A stretch of DNA of 25,048 bases. It comes from JACDCA01 sp040881785. GTDB lineage: Bacteria > Acidobacteriota > Vicinamibacteria > Vicinamibacterales > 2-12-FULL-66-21. This document shows, piece by piece, positions 1-8,800 of this stretch (positions are counted from its first letter, which is position 1; each line of letters opens with the position of its first letter). Location of the stretch: positions 1-25,048 of the forward strand of contig JBBECO010000129.1 in the NCBI GenBank assembly GCA_040881785.1, given 5' to 3'. Under the pieces are notes generated by a model. It made no database searches. It was not told where the DNA came from and saw only the letters and a list, made by a program, of their open reading frames with translations. A program made the translations under genes and the position numbers.

Positions 1-162
1 CACGCGGAGGCGTTTGTGTTTCTACTGAATCGCAGTCCGTGATGAATTATTCAGGCTAGGGGCTAGGGCGAGATTACCGGAGTGAAGATTACCGGTCAGA
101 CGTTTCCGAACCGTGTTGCCGCTTGCCTAGTGGCGAGCCAGGAAGCCCGTCGAAGCAGAAGA

Positions 163-249
163 AGACAATTGGTTGTCTCCTCCGTTCGTCTCTCCGTTGT
201 CTCCGTTCCTCCGTTGTAAGCCGTCTCCGTTGCCTCCGTCCCCTCCGCC
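163..249 (-). repeat. CGGAG-family array, single arm, directly after the DUF882 stop codon
   Basis: Read on the minus strand, the array begins at the first base after the TGA of the DUF882 gene and runs as GGAGG/ACGGAG words spaced 8-9 bases apart. It ends in a small dyad around CCAATTG (about 163-180). The same word family occurs at 15714-16036 and 24849-25032, where it has a matching reverse-complement arm. Here I see only one arm. The rest of 1-162 shows no gene; it holds a direct repeat of AGATTACCGG at about 70-79 and 87-96. Confidence 0.8.
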
Positions 250-828
250 TCACCAGAAACGCACGCGCCCCGTATCGACATGGACGAAATTCGAGGACGG
301 ATAGAACCCCACCCCACCGAGCTTCAGCGACCGGGCCGCGCCCCGCAGGTGATCGAGTTTCACACCCGGCACCCGGATGTCGATCGCCTTCCCGACCATG
401 TGCAGGCTCTGCGACGCCACGCCCGTGTGCGCGCCCCCTTTGGTGCGCAGCGTCGCGTTGGTGTCGGGCGAACGGTACCCCGAGATGATGTGGTACGGCG
501 AGTCGGTCTCGAGCGTGCCACTGAGCTCGTGCAGCAGGTCGAGGAGCTTCGGATCGATCGGCTTTACTTTGTCCACGCGCCAATCACGCAGGATGTGATT
601 GATCTGTTTCAGCGCCTCCGGCTCGTACGCCCCGTCGCAGCAGTAGGTGGTCTTCAGGCGCTCTCCGGTATGCGTGTTGAAGAACGACAGCGAGCGTACG
701 GGGGCCTTCTTCGCGACAGGCGCGGCCTGCGCGCGCAGCGGCGTCAAGGCAGCGGCCGCCGCCACAGCGCCGAAACCAATGAACGAGCGCCTGTTGAGGC
801 CCGTGCGGGTCACTTCGTCCTGGTGCAT
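250..828 (-). CDS. Tat-exported DUF882 / M15-type murein peptidase-like protein (YcbK family)
   Basis: The protein has 192 residues. It opens with a twin-arginine signal (NRRSFIG at residues 12-18, then a long alanine-rich stretch), so folded export by Tat is likely. The second half has the zinc-peptidase pattern of the M15/DUF882 family: SGYRS at 126-130, H143 and D150 in SLHMVGKAID, and H183 in FVHVD. The family relates to D,D-carboxypeptidases and to YcbK, and a role in peptidoglycan trimming is inferred from that. I chose the ATG at 828 because AGGAGAG lies just upstream; an upstream in-frame start at 858 would add ten residues with poorer support. The gene stands alone on this strand, divergent from yajQ. 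Its stop codon abuts a CGGAG-word array. Confidence 0.85.
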   Translation of the reverse strand: MHQDEVTRTGLNRRSFIGFGAVAAAAALTPLRAQAAPVAKKAPVRSLSFFNTHTGERLKTTYCCDGAYEPEALKQINHILRDWRVDKVKPIDPKLLDLLHELSGTLETDSPYHIISGYRSPDTNATLRTKGGAHTGVASQSLHMVGKAIDIRVPGVKLDHLRGAARSLKLGGVGFYPSSNFVHVDTGRVRFW

Positions 829-987
829 GCGTCTCTCTCCTGAACAGCGGGAATACACCGCCTGCCGGTCCGCCGCCTGTTTGTAAAGGTTCCTTTATTT
901 GAGCATGCGATCACCCGTCCATCAAGCTGGGCGTTATCGCTGAACTCGTCTGTGGCTGAGGCTTACAAGCTACCTGATCTGTACGGC

Positions 988-1008
988 TGATATAATTGCC
1001 GTTAATTT
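988..1008 (+). promoter_or_regulatory. Extended -10 promoter of yajQ with almost no leader
   Basis: TATAAT at 991-996 is a perfect -10 hexamer and is preceded by TG at 988-989, the extended -10 form. No convincing -35 is visible. Transcription would begin around 1003, about six bases before the ATG at 1009, and there is no Shine-Dalgarno sequence in between. This suggests a leaderless or nearly leaderless mRNA. Confidence 0.7.
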
Positions 1009-1512
1009 ATGGCTAACCTCGCATCATTCGACATCACCTCTGGTGTGGACCTCCAGGAAGTCGACAACGCCGTCAACCAGGCGAACAAGGAAGTCGCGCA
1101 GCGCTACGACTTCAAGGGCTCGAAAGCCTCGATCGACTTCAACAAGGCCGAAAACAGCCTGACGCTGGTCGCAGACAACGATTTCAAGATGACCGCGCTG
1201 TGGGAGATCCTGCAGACCCGGCTCGTCCGTCGCGGCGTGCCGACGAAGAACCTGAAGCCGGGCGACCTCGAGCGTGCCGCCAACGACACGGTACGCCGTG
1301 TGATAGCACTGCAGCAGGGGATCCCGACGGAGGCCGCCAAGGACATCGTCAAGTTCCTCAAGGAGCGCAAGCTCAAGAAGGTCCAGGCCGCGATCCAGGC
1401 TGACCAGGTTCGCGTCTCCGCCGTGTCGAAGGACGATCTCCAGGAGGCCATGCGGCTCCTGCGAGAGCACGACTTCGGCGTGGCGTTGCAGTTCGGCAAT
1501 TACAGGGGGTGA
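1009..1512 (+). CDS. yajQ: YajQ family nucleotide-binding protein (UPF0234)
   Basis: The 167-residue protein matches the YajQ family over its full length: the opening ASFDITSGVD, RYDFKGS near residue 32, and the closing FGVALQFGNYRG are all family signatures. YajQ proteins have two ferredoxin-like domains. Some members bind cyclic di-GMP and act with transcription factors, and RNA binding has also been proposed; which applies here cannot be told from sequence. The start is fixed by the conserved N-terminus and an extended -10 box just upstream. The stop codon overlaps the region giving the ribosome-binding site of the next gene, so yajQ probably heads a three-gene operon with a lipoprotein and a metallophosphatase. 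Confidence 0.95.
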   Translation: MANLASFDITSGVDLQEVDNAVNQANKEVAQRYDFKGSKASIDFNKAENSLTLVADNDFKMTALWEILQTRLVRRGVPTKNLKPGDLERAANDTVRRVIALQQGIPTEAAKDIVKFLKERKLKKVQAAIQADQVRVSAVSKDDLQEAMRLLREHDFGVALQFGNYRG

Positions 1513-1514
1513 GG

Positions 1515-2120
1515 ATGAAGGGCTTGTGCGCAGTGCTCGCGGCGTCGATTCTGACAGTGGCCGGCTGCGCTCACGCCGACAAGCCGGATCCTGCGGCGGT
1601 GCAACCGGCCACCAACATCGCCCGCCCGCAGTCGGAAGTTGACTCCCAGGGGCTGGCCGAGTTCAACCAGCGCGTGACCGCGTACGCCGAGCTGCACAAG
1701 AAGCTGGAGGCGACCCTCCCGGGCATGCCCAAGGAGACGACTCCCGAGATCATCGACACACATCAGCGCGCCCTCGAACAGCTCGTGAGGGGGGCGCGCA
1801 AGGACGCCAGGCCGGGTGACCTTCTCACGCCCGCGACACAGAAGGTCTTCCGGCAGTTGCTGGCCCGCGTCTTTCAGGGCCAGCAGGGACGGGAGCTGAA
1901 GGGAATGATCCTCGACGAGAACCCGGGGAACATCGGCCTGGCGGTCAACGCCCGCTATCCGGATACGATTCCCATGTCCACCGTGCCGCCGCAGGTGCTC
2001 TCCGCCTTCCCCAAGCTGCCGGCAGAGCTCGAATACCGGTTCATTGGCGATCGGCTGATCCTGCTCGACAAGCACGCGCACACGATCGCCGATTACATGA
2101 CCAAGGTCTTCCCCGTCTAG
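1515..2120 (+). CDS. Small lipoprotein of unknown function
   Basis: The product has about 201 residues. It begins with a short lipoprotein signal peptide ending in TVAGC, so the mature protein would be lipid-anchored at its cysteine. I do not recognise a domain. The mature part is helical and charged, with a C-terminal section around EYRFIGDRLILLDKHAHTI that looks like a small folded unit. I chose the ATG at 1515, five bases after AGGGGG; a GTG at 1509 is in frame but overlaps the yajQ stop. Only eight bases separate this gene from the downstream metallophosphatase, so the two are probably co-transcribed and may act together at the envelope. Confidence 0.75.
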   Translation: MKGLCAVLAASILTVAGCAHADKPDPAAVQPATNIARPQSEVDSQGLAEFNQRVTAYAELHKKLEATLPGMPKETTPEIIDTHQRALEQLVRGARKDARPGDLLTPATQKVFRQLLARVFQGQQGRELKGMILDENPGNIGLAVNARYPDTIPMSTVPPQVLSAFPKLPAELEYRFIGDRLILLDKHAHTIADYMTKVFPV

Positions 2121-2128
2121 CCAGTCTC

Positions 2129-3045
2129 ATGCGTATGCAGCCGATCACCGCTCGCTTCACCACCATCCTGTTCCTCACCGCGGCCGCCGCCGGCTGCGTC
2201 CAGCCCCAGCGCGGGCCCGTGCAGGTCGAGGGTCCACAGACGACGCAGCAGCGGGCGGTGACGCCGGTCACGCCCATGCCGAACCGCGAGGGTTCGGTGA
2301 AGTTCGCGGTGCTCGGTGACTTCGGCGACGGGTCGAGCGGCCAGATGGCGATGGCGGCCGAGATGATCCGCACCCACGAGCGGTTTCCGTACGAGTTCGT
2401 CATCACGGTCGGCGACAACATCTACGGTGCCGAGCGCCCGCAGGACATGGAAGGCAAGTTCGCGCGTCCCTACAAGACGCTGCTCGACAAGGACGTCAAG
2501 TTCTACGCGTCACTGGGCAACCACGACTCCCCGGAACAGGCTTTCTACAAGCTGTTCAACATGGGGGGCAAGGTCTATTACTCGTTCACGAAGGCGAACG
2601 TGAAGTTCATCGCCCTGCAGAGCGACTACCTCGAACCCGAACAGGTCGCCTGGCTGCAGAAGGAGCTGGAGGGATCGAGGGAGGACTGGAAGATCCCCTA
2701 CTTTCATCACCCGCCGTATTCGTCCGGTGGCCGCCACGGCTCGCACGTGCGCCATCGTGAAGTGCTCGAACCGCTGTTCGTCAAACACAACGTCAGCGTC
2801 GTCTTCACCGGGCACGACCACATCTACGAGCGCGTCAAGCCGCAGCAGGGAATCGTGTACTTCGTGGCGGGATCCGGCGGAAAGCTCCGGGGCGGCGACA
2901 TCGACCGCACCACGGGCATCACCGCCGTGGCGAACGCGCGGGAACGCGTCTTCGTGATCTGCGAGATCAGCGGCGACGAGCTCGTCTTCAACGCTATCTC
3001 CCAGAGCGGCGCCGTCATCGACTCCGGGGTGATCACCAGGCGGAA
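2129..3045 (+). CDS. Lipoprotein metallophosphatase (calcineurin-like, purple acid phosphatase type), 3' end in gap
   Basis: About 305 residues are visible before the reading frame enters the N run. A lipobox (AAAGC, C23) anchors it to a membrane outside the cytoplasm. The five metallophosphoesterase motifs appear in order: GDFGDG near 63-68, GDNIYG at 95-100, GNHD at 130-133, HH at 193-194 and GHDH at 228-231. These bind a two-metal centre that hydrolyses phosphate mono- or diesters. Spacing and the YSSGGRHG stretch resemble small purple acid phosphatase-like proteins. The substrate is unknown, although the window has other phosphate genes. The visible frame ends at a typical C-terminal strand, so only a short tail is probably missing. 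Start is the ATG at 2129; an ATG at 2135 is an alternative. Confidence 0.88.
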
Positions 3046-3145
3046 NNNNNNNNNNNNNNNNNNNNNNNNNNNNNNNNNNNNNNNNNNNNNNNNNNNNNNN
3101 NNNNNNNNNNNNNNNNNNNNNNNNNNNNNNNNNNNNNNNNNNNNN
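3046..3145. other. Assembly gap of 100 N
   Basis: A run of exactly 100 N, the usual placeholder for unknown length. Two convergent genes, the metallophosphatase and the phospholipase D-like gene, both run into it, so both stop codons are hidden. Unlike the other three gaps, its edges show no repeat words. Confidence 0.99.
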
Positions 3146-3974
3146 CTTCCTTCCAGTCCGCCTCGAACGTCGCCTGGATCTTCCGGGCCACACGCACGTC
3201 GGCGAGGATGACGCCCACCTCGCGCCGGCCGTCCAGCTCCAGCTTCCGCAGGCTCTGGCTGCCGACGAAGACCGCGCTCCCGTCGCGCACGATCGCGCGG
3301 ACGTGGAGGCGCAGGCCCTTCAGCTTGCGCGTCTCGATGCCCTCGAGCCCCTTTTCGAGCTTGCCGATCACGCGAATCTCGACGCCGGCCTTCGAGCGTT
3401 CCTGCAACAGCCGCTGAATCGGGTTGTCGCTCACTTTCTCGTCATAGATGAGGAGCTCCTTTTTCGCCGCTTTGATGAACGACGTCAGGCGGGCGCGCGA
3501 CGTCTCCGGGCTCACCACGAAGCGCTCGTGCGACGGCGCATACGTCTGGCGGGTGCTGTCGGCGTCGAACAGCGCCGCCGCGTCCTTCACCAGCCTGGCG
3601 TCTTTCGTGACGACCCCGAAGCTCCGGCTCTTGCTGATGTCGAGTTTCGTGTAGTTGAAACCCATCACGTAGAGCGTGCCGTCGACGATCATCATCTTCG
3701 CGTGGTATCGCGGAAGGTCGTCGGCCGTGCGGGCCACGAGAATCCCGCGCGCGAGCATGCGCGTCTCGAGCTTGCGCAGGGTCTTCTCCCCTCCCCGGTT
3801 CGTGTGCGCGATCAGCGCGCGGACCACGACCCCGCGCGCGGCGGCGGCCGCGAGCGCTTCCTCCAGCTCGAGCCGGTCGAGGCGGAAGATCACGATGTCG
3901 ATGCTCTTTTTCGCCGCCCGGACGGCGCGCAGCAGGGGGGTGATGCCGGCGTCCGGCTGGATGATGAGTTTCAC
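3146..3974 (-). CDS. Phospholipase D-like protein with one altered HKD motif, 3' end in gap
   Basis: About 276 residues are visible. Two phospholipase D half-domains are present. The first has a full HxKx4D motif (H91, K93, D98 in YHAKMMIVDG). The second reads HVRAIVRDG (H224, R226, D231), with arginine in place of the usual lysine. PLD-family enzymes pair the two motifs into one active site and act on phosphodiesters: phospholipids, cardiolipin synthesis or nucleic acid. There is no signal peptide. Start is a GTG at 3974, ten bases after the DUF4956 stop, so it is the third gene of a minus-strand operon. Whether the altered motif keeps activity is uncertain. The C-terminus is lost in the gap. 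Confidence 0.82.
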
Positions 3975-3984
3975 AGCTGCGAAG

Positions 3985-4755
3985 TTATTTCGTCTTTTTC
4001 TTCTTGTCGGACCACTCGACCGACGCGTGTCCCTCGGGATCCAGCTTCAGGATCGCATTGGTCACGCGGTCGGTCTTGAAATCGAGCGGCATTTCGATGT
4101 CGTAGGACAGCTCCTCGTCGGAGGTCGTCCGGATTTCGAACTTGAGCTTGTATCGCCGCAGCAGCGCCTCGACCTCGGACCGGCGCTCGTCGGTCTGCTC
4201 GCCGAGCTTCACCAGCAGGTTGAAGGGCTTCCCGGTCTTCGGCTCGAACGATTCGATGACCCAGAGCGCCGCCACGATGAACACCGTCGAGAAGACGCCC
4301 AGCGCATACAGGCCGACGCCGGAGGCGAGGCCCACCGCCAGCGCGCACAGCATGACGACGGCGTCTTTCGGGTCTTCGATTTTCGAGCGATAGCGTATCA
4401 GGTTGGCCGCGCCCACGATCCCGAACGCCCGGGCCAGGCTCGCGCCGACCACCAGCATGATGACGGCCCCGACGACCGCCAGGATGATCTGGGTCTGGAC
4501 GACCGGCGTGGTCCGCGGCGGCGTGCCGCGGCGCTTGGGCCGCAGCGCCAGCGCCGCTCCCAGCAGCGCCGCCAGCGGCAGCCGCACCAGCGCGTCGTCG
4601 ATCTCATGGAGCGGGTGCGGACCGTGGTCGGCGGTATCGGCCTGCGCCGCCGGCGCCTGCTCCGGCGGGAACGGCGACGCCTGCGCGAGCAGGGGCGGGG
4701 CGACCGACGCGCAGACAACGAGTACGAGAACACAGGCGTGCAGCAGGCGTGACAT
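3985..4755 (-). CDS. DUF4956 family membrane protein
   Basis: The 256-residue protein has a cleavable-looking N-terminal signal, a linker, then a membrane region (about residues 85-165). The segment RAFGIVGAANLIRYRS followed by IEDPKD and a second hydrophobic helix is the DUF4956 signature. A soluble C-terminal domain of about 90 residues follows, ending in a lysine-rich tail. The function of DUF4956 is not known. In other bacteria it is often found beside CotH-type kinase-like proteins or VTC-type polyphosphate polymerases. Here the preceding gene, a lipoprotein with possible kinase-like motifs, ends at the base next to this ATG (TAG then ATG), implying translational coupling. MgtC was considered because of a similar membrane pattern, but the RYRS-IEDPKD segment fits DUF4956 better. 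Confidence 0.8.
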   Translation of the reverse strand: MSRLLHACVLVLVVCASVAPPLLAQASPFPPEQAPAAQADTADHGPHPLHEIDDALVRLPLAALLGAALALRPKRRGTPPRTTPVVQTQIILAVVGAVIMLVVGASLARAFGIVGAANLIRYRSKIEDPKDAVVMLCALAVGLASGVGLYALGVFSTVFIVAALWVIESFEPKTGKPFNLLVKLGEQTDERRSEVEALLRRYKLKFEIRTTSDEELSYDIEMPLDFKTDRVTNAILKLDPEGHASVEWSDKKKKTK

Positions 4756-5727
4756 CTATTGATCCTTCAGGGCGAGGCCCTCGGCAATCTTCTGCTTCAT
4801 CCGGCGGATGAAGCGCGCGGCGTCGGCTTCGGCGAAGCCGCCGGCGCGGAAAGCGTCCTGCCACTGCCGATCGCTCAGGCGGTTCAGCCGCTCACAGAGC
4901 CAGCGGACATCGGCCGGCGTGATGTTCTCGAACAACGCCTTGTGGCGGCCGCGATAGTCGAAGCGCACCGTGCCGTTCTCGACCCCGCGGATGTAGGGCG
5001 TCTCTTCGAACACCTCGATGTCACCGCGCGGCGCCTCGAGCACGCCGGTCCGCCCGAAGGTCTGGCCGAGGTCCCGGGCAACGTACCACGTACTCGCCCC
5101 TTCGAAGGGCGTGTCGAGTTTGTAGAGGACGTTCTGCGCGTCCTTCAGGTCGGAATTACCGAGCATCGCCTGCAGCGCCAGCAGGCCGTTCAACTGCCGG
5201 GTGCCGACGAAGGGATTCTGGTAGTAGGACCACGGATCCTTCGCGTCGAGGCCGTGCAGCGCCGGCTTCTTCTCGCGGAAGCGCGCCGGCAGCTGCGGGT
5301 TCGGGGACGTGGCTTTCTCGGCCGTCCAGTTGCTCAGGAGGTAGATCGGCGGCTGGTGGTAGCCGATCCCCCAGTGCAGCCGTGAAGCGGTGACTTCGGT
5401 GTTCGCCTCGGGCGGGAACTTGGCGCTCCATTCGCGGTCGTCGGGGCCCGTGACCGTGTAGCCACGGCTGAAGCCGCCGCGTTTGATCTCGATGACGGTG
5501 TAGGTGGCGGCGGGATCCGGAGCGAGCGTCTGTCCGCCGACGCCATGGAACAGGTCGCGCGCGCCCGCGGGCTGGATCCAGAGCTGCGCAAGCTGCTCGG
5601 CCGTGGGGGGGCCGTCCAGGGTGGATTGGATCTTCGGCGTCGAACACCCGAGCATCCAGACCGAGGCGACGGCGGCCAGAAACCATACGGCGCGTGTGAT
5701 TGTAGGCCGGCTTTTAACGCGATCCAT
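4756..5727 (-). CDS. Lipoprotein with possible atypical kinase fold (HipA/FAM20/CotH-like motifs)
   Basis: The protein has 323 residues and a lipobox (WMLGC, C28). I do not recognise the family by name. Several positions recall atypical kinases: a strand with RGGFSRGYTV near 83-92, a lysine in SAKF (K103) followed by acidic and arginine residues (E111, R116), a loop NSDLKDAQN with D173 and N179, and DLGQTFG with D199. These would match the ATP-binding lysine, catalytic Asp/Asn loop and metal-binding DxG of HipA/PI3K/FAM20-type enzymes. The assignment is inference from motifs only. The ATG at 5727 has AAGGGTGGGG upstream and gives a good signal peptide; the frame stays open upstream but that part overlaps dnaE2. 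It is the first gene of an operon with DUF4956 and the PLD-like protein. Confidence 0.6.
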   Translation of the reverse strand: MDRVKSRPTITRAVWFLAAVASVWMLGCSTPKIQSTLDGPPTAEQLAQLWIQPAGARDLFHGVGGQTLAPDPAATYTVIEIKRGGFSRGYTVTGPDDREWSAKFPPEANTEVTASRLHWGIGYHQPPIYLLSNWTAEKATSPNPQLPARFREKKPALHGLDAKDPWSYYQNPFVGTRQLNGLLALQAMLGNSDLKDAQNVLYKLDTPFEGASTWYVARDLGQTFGRTGVLEAPRGDIEVFEETPYIRGVENGTVRFDYRGRHKALFENITPADVRWLCERLNRLSDRQWQDAFRAGGFAEADAARFIRRMKQKIAEGLALKDQ

Positions 5728-5819
5728 CCCCACCCTTCCGAGCCCAGCCGGAGATTCCGGTCGGGCTTTCAGTTTAGTGCAAGCGGCGGGCCACGGCTGA
5801 GCCGTACCGCCTTCGGCGG

Positions 5820-5850
5820 ATGGGAAATGGCAAATGGCAAATGGGAAAGA
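5820..5850 (-). repeat. Heptamer array (AAATGGC words) after dnaE2
   Basis: About four 7-base words, ATGGGAA, ATGGCAA, ATGGCAA and ATGGGAA, stand in perfect phase on the plus strand. On the dnaE2 strand the array starts about ten bases after the dnaE2 TGA. No reverse-complement arm is visible. Confidence 0.8.
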
Positions 5851-5858
5851 GCCAGGAG

Positions 5859-8800
5859 TCAGTGAAAGTCGTGAGAGGGGGCCTCGGGACCACTGCCGGT
5901 CAGGCTCACGACCTGCTCCGCTTTGACCGAGGTGACCCCTTCCTGGATCTGCAGGATCCCTTCGACCAGCAGATAGGGGGCGCCGACGATCGTCCGGCGA
6001 TACTCCGCAAACAGGTCGGGACGGACGATGATGTTCGAGATACCGGTCTCGTCTTCGAGCGTCAGGAAGACGAAGCCTTTGGCGGTGCCGGGCCGCTGTC
6101 GCGTGATGACGGCCCCGGCCACGCGGACGCGCCGGCCGTGACGGCCACGCGGCAGATCGGTCGCCCGCAGCACCCCCCGCAGCGCCAGCTCCTGCCGCCG
6201 CAGCGCCATGGGGTGCGGCCCGATCGTCAGGCTCGTGCCCGCGTAGTCGGCCATCAAGCGCTCGGAGGGGGACATCTTCCGCAACGGGCCCGGGGCTCGG
6301 GGCTCGGGACTCGGGGGCCGGGGTTCGCCGCCATCGTCGAATAACTTCCCCGCTGGCCGTACCGCCTTCTCGATCTGCCACTGCGCGCTGCGGCGGTCGT
6401 AGCCGAGCGCATTCAGGGCGCCGATCTCCGCCAGCGTCGCCAGCTCGTCGCGCCGCACCCCCGTTTTCGCGATCAGATCTTCGATCGAGGCATACCGGAG
6501 CTCCGGGTTCGGGGCTCGGGACTCGGGGCTCGGGGGCGTCACGCTTCGGGCATTCCACTCATGCGCGCAGATGTTGCAGAAGCATGCGGCCTCCGCTGTT
6601 CTCTCGAGCATCGACTCATCATCATTGCCGCACTTAGGACAACGATCCATCGTCACGAATGCCACCTCGGTGTTGCCAGCCGCACAATCCGAGCCCCGAG
6701 TCCCGAACCCCGAGTCCCGGGCCGCAATCGCCCGTCCGGTCTCAGCGCGCAAGCCATTGACATACATCAACCCGAGGCGCACGCGGCCGTCCGGTTCGAC
6801 GCGGCAGTCCCAGTCCGACACCTGCACGTCGATCGGGGCGAAGCGCACCCCGTGGCGCTGCGCATCCTTCACGAGCGTCGCCGGGTGATAGAACCCCATC
6901 GGCTGGTTGTTCAGCATGGCCGTGTAGAACGCAGCCGGGTAATGTGCCTTCAGATACGCGCTCGCGTAGACGAGCAGCGCAAAGCTCGCCGAGTGCGACT
7001 CGGGAAATCCGTAGAGCGCAAAAGACGTGATCGACGTGATGATCGCCTCGGCGGTCTCGCCGGTGATCCCCTGCCGCGCCATCCCGGCACGCAGCTTCCC
7101 TTCGATCTGCTGCATCCGCCGCTCGGAGCGCTTGAAGCCGAACGCCCGGCGCAGTTCCTCGGCCTCGCCGCCGGAAAAGCCGGCCGCCACCATCGCCATC
7201 CGCAGCAGCTGTTCCTGGAAGAGCGGCACGCCGAGCGTCCGTTTCAGGATCGGTTCCAGCGACGGATGCGGATACGTCACCGGCTCCTGTCCCTGCCGCC
7301 GCTTCAGATACGGATGCACCATGTTGCCGACGATCGGCCCCGGCCGGATGATGGCGACCTCGACGACGATGTCGTAGAACGTTTCCGGCTTGAGCCGCGG
7401 CAGCGTCGCCATCTGCGCGCGCGACTCCACCTGGAAGATGCCCACGGTATCGGCCTGCTGCAGCATCCGGTAGACCGCCGGGTCGTCGGGGGGCAGATGG
7501 GCGAGGTCGAGCACAGGAGACTCGGGGCTCGGGGCTCGTGATTCGGGGCTGCCGGGGGTTCTTCCACCGGCGGTCGCATCATCCGAGTCTTGATCCCCGA
7601 GCCCCGAACCCCGAGCCCCGGCATTGACCAGCGTGATGGCGTCTTGCAACACCGCCATCATCCTTGGCGCTCGCGGGGCCCCACCCCCGCTCGCTGCCGC
7701 CTCAGGGCTCGAAGACTCGCCTTCGGCGGCGGCCGCAGGCGCTCCTCGCTGTGCGGTATTCACCAGATGTAGCGCATCTTGAATGACCGACATCATTCCG
7801 AGCCCGAGTAAGTCCACCTTGATCAGGCCCATGTCGGCGCAGTCGTCCTTATCCCACTGGATGACGACACGGCCTGGCATGCTCGCGTTCTCGAGCGGCA
7901 CCACATCGTCCAGGCGTCCCTGGCAGAAGACCATGCCGCCCGAATGCTGGCCGAGGTGGCGCGGCAGGTCCTGGATCTGCTCCCACAGGCGGCCGAAGGT
8001 CTGGATGTCGGGACGCTGGATGTCGATCCCGACGTCGCGCAGGTTGCGGTCGAGCGTCTCCTTCGGATCCACCCACTCGAAGTGGTTCATGACTTTCGCC
8101 AGCCGATCGACCTGCTCGGGCGCGATCGACAGGACCTTTCCGACCTCGCGCGCCGCGCTGCGGCCCCGATAGGTAATCACGTTGGCGGTCATCGCCACTC
8201 TGGGCCCTCCGGGGGCCGCGCCGTGTTGTCCGTACTTCTCGTACATGTGCTGGATGACGCGCTCGCGGCGGTCCCCGCTCGGCAGGTCGAGATCGATGTC
8301 GGGCCACTCGCCGCGCTCTTCGGAAAGAAACCGCTCGAACAGCAGCTCCATCCCGATCGGATCGACGGCCGTGATACCGAGGCTGTAGCAGACGGCGCTG
8401 TTGGCGGCCGAGCCGCGCCCCTGCACGAGGATGTCCTGCTGCCGGCAGAAATTGACGATGTCCCACACGATGAGGAAGTAGCCGGCGAGGTCGAGCTTCT
8501 CGATGAGATTCAGCTCGCGCTCGATCTGCCGCCGCGCGCGGTCGTCGTACGGACGGTACCGGTCGCGCGCCCCCGCCTGCGTGATCTTGCGCAGGAACGA
8601 CGCCATCGTCTCGCCGTGCGGCACGGGATATTCAGGAAAGCGGTAGCCGAGGTCCGCCATCGTGTACTCGAGACGCTCGGCGAGCTCGCGCGTGCCGGCG
8701 AGCGCGTCGGGCAGGTCCGAGAAGAGCCGCGCCATCGCGTCCGGCGTCTTCAGATAGCGCTCGGCATTGCACGACAGCCGCCGACCCGCCCGCTCGAGCG

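Noticed and set aside
884..897. TAAAGG-TT-CCTTTA as a terminator
   Set aside because: The loop would be only two bases and it lies upstream of both flanking genes; at most a weak operator-like dyad.
3985..4755. MgtC family identity
   Set aside because: The membrane segment RAFGIVGAANLIRYRS with IEDPKD fits DUF4956; MgtC hallmark motifs are not present.
5728..6558. Upstream extension of the kinase-like lipoprotein into dnaE2
   Set aside because: That part is a shadow of dnaE2; the ATG at 5727 has a ribosome-binding site and starts a lipoprotein signal.
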